NCBI RefSeq assembly: GCF_021728295.1
Contig: NZ_JAKJXE010000004.1
Location: forward strand, 310,001-374,000
Source: Pseudomonas petrae
GTDB taxonomy: Bacteria > Pseudomonadota > Gammaproteobacteria > Pseudomonadales > Pseudomonadaceae
Length of the DNA: 64,000 nt
Direction of reading: 5' to 3'
How positions within the stretch are numbered: position 1 is the first letter of the stretch; the number at the start of each line of letters is the position of its first letter. Positions 55,978 to 64,000 of the stretch are shown one piece after another. Both the position numbers and the translations under genes were made by a program. Below the pieces are notes generated by a model. It was not told the DNA's origin, made no database searches, and saw only the letters and a program-made list of their open reading frames with translations.

Positions 55978-56291
55978 CAGGCGGTTTTGACGATGTTGAA
56001 GAGTTTGGAGAAGTTGGAGATATCGAGGATTTTCTTGACGTCGTTGTTGCAGTTGACCAGCTGGATATCGGCTCTGTCGCCGCCGGCGTGGTCACGCAGC
56101 AGCAGGAGCATGCCCAGCGCGGAGCTGTCGAGGTAGTGGGTGTCTTTCAGGTCAACCTTGTAGCGGCTGGCATGTTTTTCCTTGGGCTCGTAGGCGCTCC
56201 GGAATTCCTGGTGGGTCGAAAAATCGAAGCGCCCTTTGATGATGATGGTCAGTTCTTGGCCATCGGCGGAGCGGTCGGAGGTTACTGACAT
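55977..56291 (-). CDS. hsbA: anti-anti-sigma factor HsbA (STAS domain)
   Basis: 104 residues from ATG 56291 with AAGGA 8 bp upstream. STAS fold with phosphorylatable serine S56 in YLDSSALGMLLLL. In P. aeruginosa HsbA binds FlgM or the diguanylate cyclase HsbD depending on S56 phosphorylation, linking to flagellar genes and Rsm RNAs. First gene of the hsbA-hsbR-hptB operon. Confidence 0.92.
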   Translation of the reverse strand: MSVTSDRSADGQELTIIIKGRFDFSTHQEFRSAYEPKEKHASRYKVDLKDTHYLDSSALGMLLLLRDHAGGDRADIQLVNCNNDVKKILDISNFSKLFNIVKTA

Positions 56292-56384
56292 TGGCAAATT
56301 CCTTGTATGAAACAGCGCCAGACGCTTGAGTTTTAGCAGCCCTTGTGAGGCGTGGCAAATGGTTCGATTCGGGGTCGGTGTGTA

Positions 56385-56625
56385 GATCAAGAGCGTCCGC
56401 CTAACGGCAGACGTTTCGCCTTCGGCGAGTTACTTGGAAAAGCACCCCAAGTAACCAAGGGTGCTTGCTCCTGGTTGGGTTCCTCCTTCGTCGGAATACC
56501 CTCACTCCGACGACACTCCGTGGGCCCGCGCCGAACGGACATCCATGTCCTGACGGGGCTCTCGCGGCATCCATGCCGCTCGGCCCACTGCGCGTCGTCT
56601 GCGTTCAGCCTGCACCCAAGTCGCG
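56385..56625 (+). repeat. structured interspersed repeat, copy 6
   Basis: Hairpin GTTACTTGG (56429-56437) / CCAAGTAAC (56447-56455), loop AAAAGCACC, downstream GGTGCTT (56460-56466) complementary to AAGCACC of the loop. The first stem has one mismatch (GTCCGCC/GGCAGAC). Points away from hsbA. Confidence 0.9.
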
Positions 56626-56673
56626 ATTGGCGGTGTTTGGGCTTTTGGCGTATGAAGATCAAAAACAGATCAA

Positions 56674-57000
56674 CAGCTTCCCGGCTAAAGCCGGTCCTAC
56701 AGGGTGTACGCGGTGCTTTGTAGGACCGGCTTTAGCCGGGAAGCCTTTGGTCCGTGATCGTTCCCACGCTCCGCGTGGGAATGCATCCCCGGACGCTCTG
56801 CGTCACCTGGCGCAGGGGTCGAAATTTACGGCGACTGCGGAACGCGGAGCGTTCTGGGCGGCATTCCCACGCAGAGCGTGGGAATGATCAGCGAAACAGA
56901 TCAAGAGCTTCCCGGCTAAAGCCGGTCCCACTGTGTCGTCGTCCTCGTCCTCGTCCTCGCCGTTGCCGTTGCCGTTGCCATTGCCATTGCTTTTGCTCTT
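56674..57000. repeat. REPs, family D element and hexanucleotide microsatellite between copies 6 and 7
   Basis: Family A pair (56676-56743), a full family D element (56757-56888), one family A REP (56908-56930), then tandem hexamers: three CGTCCT-type units followed by three GCCGTT and two GCCATT units (56938-56990). The order REP, D, REP resembles the spacer between copies 1 and 2. No gene in 56292-57290. Confidence 0.85.
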
Positions 57001-57029
57001 CCTACGCAAAAAGTCCAAACACCACAAAA

Positions 57030-57282
57030 CGCGACTTGGGTGCAGGCCGAGCGCAGGTTTTGCGCAGTGGGCCGAGCCGCATGGATGCGGCGAGAGCGCC
57101 GTCAGGACATGGATGTCCGTTCGGCGCGGGCCCACGGAGCAAGACCGGAGCGAGGGAACCCGACGCAGGAGGGCCAAACCGGGAGCAGGCACTTTTGGTT
57201 ACTTTTAGTGCTTTTTAAAAGTAACTCGCCGAAGGCGAAACAATCTGCCCCCAGGCAGATGCCCTTGATCTTGATCTTGATC
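57030..57282 (-). repeat. structured interspersed repeat, copy 7 (inverted to copy 6)
   Basis: Starts 9 bp after the fliJ stop codon on the minus strand with three GATCAA hexamers. Stem ATCTGCC/GGCAGAT (a compensated G-C to A-T change), hairpin GTTACTTTTA / TAAAAGTAAC (57198-57207, 57216-57225) with loop AAAAGCAC, and GTGC downstream (57189-57192). Confidence 0.9.
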
Positions 57283-57290
57283 TCAAGCTC

Positions 57291-57740
57291 TTAAAACTGC
57301 TCCGTCCTCGGCAACCGCTGTACCAACTCATCCAGCAACTTCTGCTCGCGTTTATCTTCCAGCGCGCGCGCCTCATCGATATACCGCTGCACCAGCTTGC
57401 GCAGCCCCTCCACCCGCGCATACGCCTTCTGCCACTCGCCGCGCGCCTTGTTCAAATTATTCTGATGCCACGCCAGACTCTGACGCTGCTGCGCCACCGC
57501 CGTCTCCAACTGATTGAGGAAGCGCTGATAATTCATCAGCCACTGACCCGACACCCCATGGGCGCCCTTATCGATCCACTGTTGCTGATAATCAGAGCGA
57601 AACTTATCCAGCTCACCCAGCTTGGTCTCGGCAAGCCGCACCTGCCCCTGAAAATGCCCCAGGCGCTGCACGGCGGCCTTCTCGACCTTCTCGGCCATAT
57701 CGACCACCGGCCCCAGACGGGCTGCGCGACTGAGTGCCAT
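57291..57740 (-). CDS. fliJ: flagellar export chaperone FliJ
   Basis: 149 residues, almost entirely coiled coil (SRAARLGPVVDMAEKVEKAAVQRLGHFQGQ onward). Binds the FliI hexamer and FlhA in the export apparatus. 6 bp after fliI; last gene of the fliEFGHIJ operon. Confidence 0.93.
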   Translation of the reverse strand: MALSRAARLGPVVDMAEKVEKAAVQRLGHFQGQVRLAETKLGELDKFRSDYQQQWIDKGAHGVSGQWLMNYQRFLNQLETAVAQQRQSLAWHQNNLNKARGEWQKAYARVEGLRKLVQRYIDEARALEDKREQKLLDELVQRLPRTEQF

Positions 57741-57746
57741 GACCGG

Positions 57747-59105
57747 TTAACCGCCGGCCTGAGGATTGAAAATCTTCGCCAATTGCTCCTCACTGCTCTG
57801 CATGCTCTCGTTCTCCTGCAAGCCCTGGCGCAAATACTTCACCAGTTGCGGCTGCAGCGAAATCGCCAGATCAGTCTCGCGATCGCCGCCGGCCACGTAC
57901 GCGCCGACGCTGATCAAATCGCGGCTCTGCTGATAGCGCGACCACAGCTGCTTGAAATACTGCGCCTGAACCATGTGCTGCGGATCAACCACGGACGGCA
58001 TCACCCGGCTGATCGACGCCTCGATATCGATGGCCGGGTAATGACCTTCTTCGGCCAGTCGCCGCGACAGCACGATGTGGCCGTCGAGCACACCCCGAGC
58101 CGAGTCGGCGATCGGGTCCTGCTGGTCGTCGCCTTCGGACAATACGGTGTAGAACGCGGTGATCGAGCCACCGCCCGCCTCGGCGTTACCGGCGCGCTCT
58201 ACCAGCTTGGGCAGCTTGGCGAACACTGACGGCGGGTAACCTTTGGTCGCAGGCGGCTCGCCGATGGCCAGGGCGATTTCCCGCTGGGCCTGGGCGAAAC
58301 GTGTCAGCGAGTCCATCAGCAACAGGACGTTCTTGCCCTTGTCGCGAAAATATTCGGCGATGCGCGTGCAATACATCGCCGCACGCAGACGCATCAACGG
58401 CGCGTCGTCCGCCGGAGAGGCCACGACGACCGAACGCTTGAGGCCCTCCTCGCCCAGGCTGTGCTCGATGAATTCCTTCACCTCGCGACCCCGTTCGCCG
58501 ATCAGCCCGACGACGATGATGTCGGCCTCGGTGAAGCGGGTCATCATCCCCAGCAGCACGCTCTTGCCCACGCCGGTACCGGCGAACAGGCCCAGACGCT
58601 GACCGCGTCCCACCGTCAACAAACCGTTGATGCAACGAATGCCCACGTCCAGCGGCTGGCTGATGGGGTTGCGGTTAAGCGGGTTGATGGTCGGGCCGTC
58701 CATCGGCACCCAGTCCTCGGCTTTCATGCCGCCCTTGCCGTCGAGGGGGCGACCGGCGCCGTCGAGGACGCGGCCGAGCATGGTCATGCCCATGGGCAAA
58801 CGGCCGGTGTCCGGCAGCGGCACGACGCGGGCGCCCGGCGCAATGCCGGAGACGCTGCCGACCGGCATCAGGAATACCTTGCCGCCGGAGAAGCCCATGA
58901 CTTCGGCCTCCACCTCAACCGCATGATGACTGCCGTCGTTGATCACCATGCAACGGCTGCCCATGGCGGCGCGCAGGCCCTCGGCTTCGAGGGTCAGGCC
59001 GACCATGCGCAGCAGCCGTCCTTCGACGATCGGCTGCGCAGGCAACGAGATAGCGTCGGGATACGTGCTCAGGCGTTTGGCGAAACTGGTGCGTTCAAGG
59101 CGCAT
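57747..59105 (-). CDS. fliI: flagellum-specific ATPase FliI
   Basis: 452 residues from ATG 59105 (an upstream GTG at 59114 is less likely by homology). F1-ATPase beta-like: Walker [15 protein letters not shown] (about 176-189), Walker B region [42 protein letters not shown]. Powers loading of export substrates. Overlaps fliH by 11 bases. Confidence 0.96.
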   Translation of the reverse strand: MRLERTSFAKRLSTYPDAISLPAQPIVEGRLLRMVGLTLEAEGLRAAMGSRCMVINDGSHHAVEVEAEVMGFSGGKVFLMPVGSVSGIAPGARVVPLPDTGRLPMGMTMLGRVLDGAGRPLDGKGGMKAEDWVPMDGPTINPLNRNPISQPLDVGIRCINGLLTVGRGQRLGLFAGTGVGKSVLLGMMTRFTEADIIVVGLIGERGREVKEFIEHSLGEEGLKRSVVVASPADDAPLMRLRAAMYCTRIAEYFRDKGKNVLLLMDSLTRFAQAQREIALAIGEPPATKGYPPSVFAKLPKLVERAGNAEAGGGSITAFYTVLSEGDDQQDPIADSARGVLDGHIVLSRRLAEEGHYPAIDIEASISRVMPSVVDPQHMVQAQYFKQLWSRYQQSRDLISVGAYVAGGDRETDLAISLQPQLVKYLRQGLQENESMQSSEEQLAKIFNPQAGG

Positions 59106-59910
59106 CGACAGCACCCAGCGGGTAAGTGGTTTTTTCGGCGCTCTGGATCGCCTCTTCCAGCTCGATGGTCACATCGGGCGGCGCCGGGTGCAGGGCCTGC
59201 TCGTGCAACTGATCGAACATTTTGCCGAGGGCCTGACTGATCCGCGCCTCGACCGTGGCGTCGATGCGGCTGTGCTCGCTCTCGACCCGGCAACCGCCCG
59301 GCTGCAGCGTCTCATCCTCGAGAATGCGCCAGGTTTCTTCGTGACGCTCACGCATGGCTTTGACCAGCGCGAAGTCCTGCGGATTGATCAGAATGCGCAC
59401 ATTGGCCGCGCCCATCGGCAACAGCCGCAACGCTTCGCGCAGCACCGTGCCAATCTGGCTGGAGTCGGTTTTCAGCTCGCGCTGGATGACTTGGCGGACC
59501 ACATGTTCGACCAGTGACACCATCGATTTCTCGATCTGCGCATCCTGGTCGGCGATCGGTTCAAACAGGTGACCCATCAGGGTCTCCATGCTTTCAAGCT
59601 TGGTCGCCAGTGCCGCTTCCGCTTCCTGACGCACCTTGAGCTGGGTGCTGTGGAAGCCCTCTTTTTCGCCAATGGCAAACCCCTCGTTGTAGGCGTCCTG
59701 ACGGATGCTCTCCAACTCTTCCAGGGTCATCGGCTGGACTTCTTCCAGCGGCACTTCTTCGCTTTCGGCGAGCTCGGCTTCCTCGACCACCGGTTCCGGC
59801 TCGGGCGTTTCCACGTGCGGGTCGAAGCTGGGCAAGGCCCAGACGTCGATGCCGCGCAAATCCTGGGCGCGGATGAGCTCACTGGGTGCTGCTTTATCGG
59901 AGCTGGACAT
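59095..59910 (-). CDS. fliH: flagellar assembly protein FliH
   Basis: 271 residues from ATG 59910 with AGGTG 6 bp upstream. Acidic Glu/Pro-rich N-terminal third, a central helical stretch with [14 protein letters not shown], and the C-terminal FliH domain ([22 protein letters not shown]). Regulates FliI and links it to FliN. Confidence 0.93.
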   Translation of the reverse strand: MSSSDKAAPSELIRAQDLRGIDVWALPSFDPHVETPEPEPVVEEAELAESEEVPLEEVQPMTLEELESIRQDAYNEGFAIGEKEGFHSTQLKVRQEAEAALATKLESMETLMGHLFEPIADQDAQIEKSMVSLVEHVVRQVIQRELKTDSSQIGTVLREALRLLPMGAANVRILINPQDFALVKAMRERHEETWRILEDETLQPGGCRVESEHSRIDATVEARISQALGKMFDQLHEQALHPAPPDVTIELEEAIQSAEKTTYPLGAVDAP

Positions 59911-59925
59911 CAACGACACCTACGC

Positions 59926-60942
59926 TTAAATCATTTCCTCGCCACCTTTGCCGCCAAGAACGATCTCCCCGGCCTCCGCCATACGACGGGCAATGGTGAG
60001 AATTTCTTTCTGGGCGCCTTCCACATCGCTGACGCGAACCGGGCCTTTGGCTTCCAGGTCGTCGCGCAGCAGTTCGGCGGCACGTTTGGACATGTTCTTG
60101 AAAATCTTTTCTTTGATGGCGTCGTCCGAGCCCTTCAGTGCCAGTACCAGCACATCGGAGGAGACTTCGCGCAACAAGGCCTGAATACCACGGTCGTCGA
60201 CGTCGGACAGGTTGTTGAAGACAAACATGAGGTCTTCGATCTGTGTCGACAGATCTTCGTCCACTTCGCGGATCGAATCCATGAGCTGGCCTTCGATCGA
60301 GCTGTCGAGGAAGTTCATGATATCCGCCGCACGCTTGATACCACCCAGGGTAGTACGCGACGTGTTGGCGTTGCCCGAGAACTGCTTCTCGAGGATCTGG
60401 TTCAGTTCTTTCAGCGCCGCCGGCTGCACGGTGTTCAACGACGACACGCGCAGAATGATGTCCAGGCGCACCTTGTGGTCGAAATGGCTCAGCACTTCAC
60501 CGGCCTGATCGGCGTCCAGGTAGGCGACGACGATCGCTTGAATCTGCGGGTGCTCGAAACGGATGACGTCGGCCACGGCGCGCGGTTCCATCCACTTCAG
60601 GCTGTCGAGACCGCTGGTGTTGCCGCCCAGCAGAATCCGGTCGATCAGGCCGTTGGCCTTGTCCTCGCCCAGCGCCTGGGTGAGCATTTTACGGATATAG
60701 CCGTCCGAACCAATGCCGACGCCAGTCTGATCGCCGACCACGTCGACGAACTCGGTCATCACCTGCTCGACCTGCTCGCGGTGCACATTGCGCATCTGCG
60801 CCATGGCCACGCCTACACGTTGAACCTCTTTCGGGCCCATGTGGCGCAAGACCTGCGCGGCATCGGTCTCACCCAGGGTAAGGAGCAAAATCGCGGCCTT
60901 ATCCACCCGGGTCAATTTAAGCGCGGCAGCTCTATCACTCAT
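59926..60942 (-). CDS. fliG: flagellar motor switch protein FliG
   Basis: 338 residues. Armadillo-like N, middle (EHPQIQAIVVAYLDADQAGEVLSHF) and C domains; the C-terminal torque helix includes LKGSDDAIKEKIFKNMSKRA and LRDDLEAKGPVRVSDVE, which contact the stator. Overlaps fliF by eight bases. Confidence 0.96.
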   Translation of the reverse strand: MSDRAAALKLTRVDKAAILLLTLGETDAAQVLRHMGPKEVQRVGVAMAQMRNVHREQVEQVMTEFVDVVGDQTGVGIGSDGYIRKMLTQALGEDKANGLIDRILLGGNTSGLDSLKWMEPRAVADVIRFEHPQIQAIVVAYLDADQAGEVLSHFDHKVRLDIILRVSSLNTVQPAALKELNQILEKQFSGNANTSRTTLGGIKRAADIMNFLDSSIEGQLMDSIREVDEDLSTQIEDLMFVFNNLSDVDDRGIQALLREVSSDVLVLALKGSDDAIKEKIFKNMSKRAAELLRDDLEAKGPVRVSDVEGAQKEILTIARRMAEAGEIVLGGKGGEEMI

Positions 60943-62713
60943 CAGCGTTGATCCACTCTTTGACGACCTGCGCTACACGCGCCGGGTCCTCGGCCACAAG
61001 GCTCTTGATTGCGTTGAGCTGTGCGTCATAGCCCTCGGTGGGGCTCGGCAACAGAATACTTTGCGGACCGCCCAGACTGACGCGGTCGTTTGCCAATTCA
61101 CTGTCCATCCCGATCATGCCGCCCAGCTCGGAGTCGCCGTCCAGGCGCTTGCCTTGCGGATTGGTGATGCCCTTCAGCACCGGACGCAGTACACCGAACA
61201 CCAGCACCAGGATGAAAAGCACGCCCATGGCCTGTTTAATGATGTCCCAGAACCACGGCTGCGAGTAGAACGCAATGTCCGGGATCACTTCGCCGCGATC
61301 GGTGGAGAACGGCACATTGATCACGCTGACGCTGTCGCCACGGCTGGCATCGAAGCCGACGGCGTCCTGCACCAGGCGGGTGAAGCGCGCCAGTTGATCG
61401 GCGGTCCACGGGATCATTGTGGTCTCGCCGTTGGCCGGGTTGACCTTGACCTGATCATCCACCACCACCGCAACCGACAGGCGATTGACCTTGCCCTGCT
61501 GCTGCTTGGTGTGGCTGATGGAGCGGTCAAGCTCGAAGTTCTTGGTCGACTGGTTACGCTTGTCGGCCGGGTACGGCGCCAGCATCGGCTGACCGGTGGC
61601 CGGGTCCATGATCTGTTGACCGTTGGCGTCCAGCAGCGGTTGGCCCGGGGCGATGGCGCCTGCGGCACCGGCAGCACCGGCAGCGGCGTTCTGTGGCGCA
61701 GTCGCCGGACCTGGCGGCTGGTTGCTCAGTGCACCCGGTACGCCTTGCGGACCGCTGCTGCTGGAGCGTTGTTCGTTGACCGTCTGCTCGCTGCGCAGAG
61801 CAGGCTGGTCCGGGTTGAAGCTTTCGGCGGTGGACTCTACGGCGCTGAAATCAACGTCCGCCGACACTTCTGCCTTGTAGCGGTCATTGCCCAGCACCGG
61901 CTGCAGAATGTTCTGCACACGCTGGGTCAGCATGCTTTCCATGCGGCGGGTGTAATCGAATTGCTTGCCAGCCATGGACAGCTCGGAGTTCTCGGCCTGA
62001 TCGGACAGCAGATTGCCCTTCTGATCGACGACGGAGATCTGCGACTTGTTCAGTTCCGGAACGCTGGTGGCGACCAGGTTCATGATCGCCAGCACCTGAC
62101 CCGGCTCCAGCGAACGACCGGCATACAGCTCAACCAGAATGGAAGCGCTGGGCTTGCGATCGTCACGCACGAACACCGAACTCTTCGGAATCGCAAGGTG
62201 AACGCGAGCGCCCTTGACGTTATTGAGGCTGGAAATGGTCCGCGCCAGTTCGCCTTCCAGGCCACGACGGTAACGAGTGGCCTCCATGAACTGGCTGGTG
62301 CCCAGGCCTTGATCCTTGTCGAGGATTTCGAAGCCGACATTGCCGTCGCTCTGGGCGATACCGGCACCGGCCAGCTTGATGCGGGCGCGAGACAGGTCAT
62401 CGGACTTCACCAGCAGCGCGCCCGAATTGGGCTCGACGGTGTAGGGAATGTCGGCCTGCGCCAACGTGTCCATCACCTGCTTGGTGTCGACGCCCGACAG
62501 GCTGCCATAAAGCGGCTTGTAATCAGGCTGCTGCGACCAAAGCACGACGGCGAAACCAATCGCCACGCTGGCAGCCAGACCGACCATGAGGCCGACCTGA
62601 CGCAGCATGGTCATCTCGGAGAGATTTTGCAGGAAGGCCAGCCCGAACATCGGCGGCTTGCTTCCTGGCGCACCCGTTTTGGCGGGTACGTTATCGACGA
62701 CGGCTTCGGCCAT
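60935..62713 (-). CDS. fliF: flagellar MS-ring protein FliF
   Basis: 592 residues. Two membrane helices (about 38-58 and 470-490) flank the periplasmic ring-building motifs (YSGLSGVD-type region, RALEGELARTISSLNNVKGARVHLA); the C-terminal tail binds FliG. The Gly/Pro/Ala-rich middle (about 320-385) includes GAAGAAGAIAPGQPLLDANG. Full length. Confidence 0.96.
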   Translation of the reverse strand: MAEAVVDNVPAKTGAPGSKPPMFGLAFLQNLSEMTMLRQVGLMVGLAASVAIGFAVVLWSQQPDYKPLYGSLSGVDTKQVMDTLAQADIPYTVEPNSGALLVKSDDLSRARIKLAGAGIAQSDGNVGFEILDKDQGLGTSQFMEATRYRRGLEGELARTISSLNNVKGARVHLAIPKSSVFVRDDRKPSASILVELYAGRSLEPGQVLAIMNLVATSVPELNKSQISVVDQKGNLLSDQAENSELSMAGKQFDYTRRMESMLTQRVQNILQPVLGNDRYKAEVSADVDFSAVESTAESFNPDQPALRSEQTVNEQRSSSSGPQGVPGALSNQPPGPATAPQNAAAGAAGAAGAIAPGQPLLDANGQQIMDPATGQPMLAPYPADKRNQSTKNFELDRSISHTKQQQGKVNRLSVAVVVDDQVKVNPANGETTMIPWTADQLARFTRLVQDAVGFDASRGDSVSVINVPFSTDRGEVIPDIAFYSQPWFWDIIKQAMGVLFILVLVFGVLRPVLKGITNPQGKRLDGDSELGGMIGMDSELANDRVSLGGPQSILLPSPTEGYDAQLNAIKSLVAEDPARVAQVVKEWINADE

Positions 62714-62727
62714 GACTTAAATCGTCC

Positions 62728-63057
62728 TCAAACCGGCATTTGCATGATGTCTTGGTACGCCTGAACCAGCTTGTTGCGTACCTGGGTCAGCGCTTGAAAC
62801 GACACGCTGGCTTTCTGCGAAGAGATCATCACGTCGGTGAGGTCCACGCCGCTCTTGCCCATCTCGAACGCGGTCGACAGCTGATTCGACGCCTGCTGGG
62901 TGTCGTTGACCTTGTTCACCGCCATGCCGAGCATGTCGGCGAAACTGCTCGCACCGGCCTGTTCTGGCGCTGCGATTGCCTTGGGCTGCGCCATGGCGTC
63001 CATTTGCATGGAGCGCATGTCCAACATCAAGCGATTAAATTCAACACCTTGGGTCAT
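62728..63057 (-). CDS. fliE: flagellar hook-basal body protein FliE
   Basis: 109 residues from ATG 63057. Ends [29 protein letters not shown], the FliE signature that links MS ring and rod. Preceded by a near-perfect sigma-54 promoter; first gene of fliEFGHIJ. Confidence 0.95.
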   Translation of the reverse strand: MTQGVEFNRLMLDMRSMQMDAMAQPKAIAAPEQAGASSFADMLGMAVNKVNDTQQASNQLSTAFEMGKSGVDLTDVMISSQKASVSFQALTQVRNKLVQAYQDIMQMPV

Positions 63058-63117
63058 GACGTTTCTCTCAAAAGGGCCGCAAATTTTTGACACGGATTCA
63101 GCGGTTACCTAAGCATT

Positions 63118-63134
63118 AGCAACAAGGGTGCCAG
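63118..63134 (-). promoter_or_regulatory. sigma-54 promoter of fliE
   Basis: TGGCACCCTTGTTGCT on the minus strand, with ten bases between GG and GC, about 60 bp before fliE. FleR, encoded just upstream, is the known activator of this class of promoters. Confidence 0.88.
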
Positions 63135-63198
63135 ACCAATAGCGGCCATGTGCCACGTTTGATGAAAGTGTTCGGATGGGTATTTAGACAGACACATA

Positions 63199-63290
63199 AA
63201 CGTAGGAGCCGGCTTGCTGGCGAACCGTGGCAGGTCAGACAGATACGTCGTCTGACGCCCCAGGTTCGCCAGCAAGCCAGCTCCTACGGA
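63199..63290. repeat. REP pair, family C
   Basis: GTAGGAGCCGGCTTGCTGGC and its inverted partner GCCAGCAAGCCAGCTCCTAC between fleR and fliE. Confidence 0.88.
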
Positions 63291-63305
63291 TCCTTTTACG
63301 AACGT

Positions 63306-64000
63306 TCAGGAGGCAAACAAAAACCCTTCGACATCCATCCCTGCATCCCGCATCTGCGCCAGCTTGTAGCGCAACGTACGCGGGCTGATACCGAGGCGTT
63401 CGGCGGCCTCTTTGCGACGGCCGCGCTCGGCACGAAGGGTGTCGATGATCATCTGGAACTCCCGGCGACGCAGGTCCTCACCCAGGGCGCCGGCCCCTTC
63501 CCCACTGCTGTTATCGGGCGACGCTTCCATGGCGCCGACAGCGGGTGCCAACACCTGAGGCATCGGCGCGGCGGCGAACGTGACCGGCCCGGCGAGACAG
63601 AAGTCCTCGGCCTGGATCACGCCGCCCTGCTGCAGAATCAGCGCCCGCTGCACTGCGTTGTCCAGCTCGCGGACATTGCCCGGCCAGGCGTAGCTGACCA
63701 GACACTTCTGCGCCTCGGCCGACAGCCGCACCGGGGCATGCTTCATTTTATTGACGTGCTTGGCCAGCAGACGCTCGGCCAGCGGCAAAATGTCGGCGGG
63801 ACGCTGGCGCAAGGATTGCCACGCGAGCGGGAACACCGACAGTCGATAAAACAGGTCTTCGCGGAAGCGCCCGGCCGCCACTTCGCCGGCCAGATCGCGG
63901 TTAGTGGTCGCCAGCACGCGGATGTCCAGTTCGATAGGCTTGCGCGCACCGACCCGCTCCACTTCCCGCTCCTGCAGCACACGCAACAGCTTGGCTTGCA
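63306..64000 (-). CDS. fleR: FleR sigma-54 activator, 3' part (cut by window edge)
   Basis: About 231 residues visible; the gene continues beyond base 64000. The visible part starts within the AAA+ sigma-54 interaction domain ([35 protein letters not shown]...), includes the sensor II region ([20 protein letters not shown]) and a C-terminal Fis-type helix-turn-helix ([22 protein letters not shown]). Position next to fliE identifies it as FleR, partner of kinase FleS. Confidence 0.9.
   Translation of the reverse strand, partial: QAKLLRVLQEREVERVGARKPIELDIRVLATTNRDLAGEVAAGRFREDLFYRLSVFPLAWQSLRQRPADILPLAERLLAKHVNKMKHAPVRLSAEAQKCLVSYAWPGNVRELDNAVQRALILQQGGVIQAEDFCLAGPVTFAAAPMPQVLAPAVGAMEASPDNSSGEGAGALGEDLRRREFQMIIDTLRAERGRRKEAAERLGISPRTLRYKLAQMRDAGMDVEGFLFAS

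Noticed and set aside
1..64000. tRNA, rRNA, prophage, insertion-sequence transposase or RAYT gene
   Set aside because: None recognised on either strand; the REPs present must be mobilised, if at all, by a RAYT outside the window.

Overview
This window comes from a Pseudomonas chromosome, most likely the P. fluorescens / P. syringae side of the genus. The evidence is the polar-flagellum and chemotaxis order (cheW-parP-parC-motD-motC-cheB-cheA-cheZ-cheY-fliA-fleN-flhF-flhA, then flhB-fliRQPONMLK, hptB-hsbR-hsbA, fliJIHGFE, fleR), a ccmABCDEFGHI operon beside it, GC-rich codon use, and very dense REP palindromes. Species cannot be fixed from sequence alone.

Layout. 0.2-7 kb: purine catabolism and uptake (ureidoglycolate lyase, urate hydroxylase PuuD, NCS2 permease, Tsx-like porin, a four-repeat membrane protein, a RutR-like TetR regulator). 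7-14.5 kb: a receiver-only response regulator, a previously unmarked Rsm/Csr-type small RNA candidate, a chemoreceptor, a urea transporter, a K+ channel with a zinc ribbon, a sulfate-binding protein and a lipoprotein. 14.5-21.6 kb: cytochrome c maturation on the minus strand, translationally coupled by short overlaps; the 5' end of ccmH contains a REP. 21.8-25.4 kb: a FliK-like and an FlhB-tail-like gene, then a 1.7-kb REP tandem array. 25.4-40.6 kb: chemotaxis, stator, polar placement and export genes. 41.3-45.4 kb: two paralogous ECF sigma/anti-sigma pairs around a DUF3455 and a fasciclin gene, placed between flhA and flhB. 46.3-64 kb: the rest of the flagellar export, switch, hook-length and basal-body genes, the HptB pathway, and the 3' part of fleR, cut by the window edge.

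How it works together. FleN and FlhF set flagellar number and place, FliA drives late genes, and four clear sigma-54 promoter sequences precede flhA, fliL, fliK and fliE. ParC/ParP probably tether the chemotaxis array at the pole. HptB-HsbR-HsbA is known in P. aeruginosa to feed into Rsm RNA control and flagellar regulation; an Rsm-like RNA in the same window is therefore notable.

Most striking: seven copies of a ~240-270-bp interspersed element (three as convergent inverted pairs) carry nested stems in which sequence differences between copies are compensatory, including a predicted pseudoknot. This points to a selected RNA or single-stranded DNA structure rather than to the small hypothetical proteins such loci could be mistaken for.
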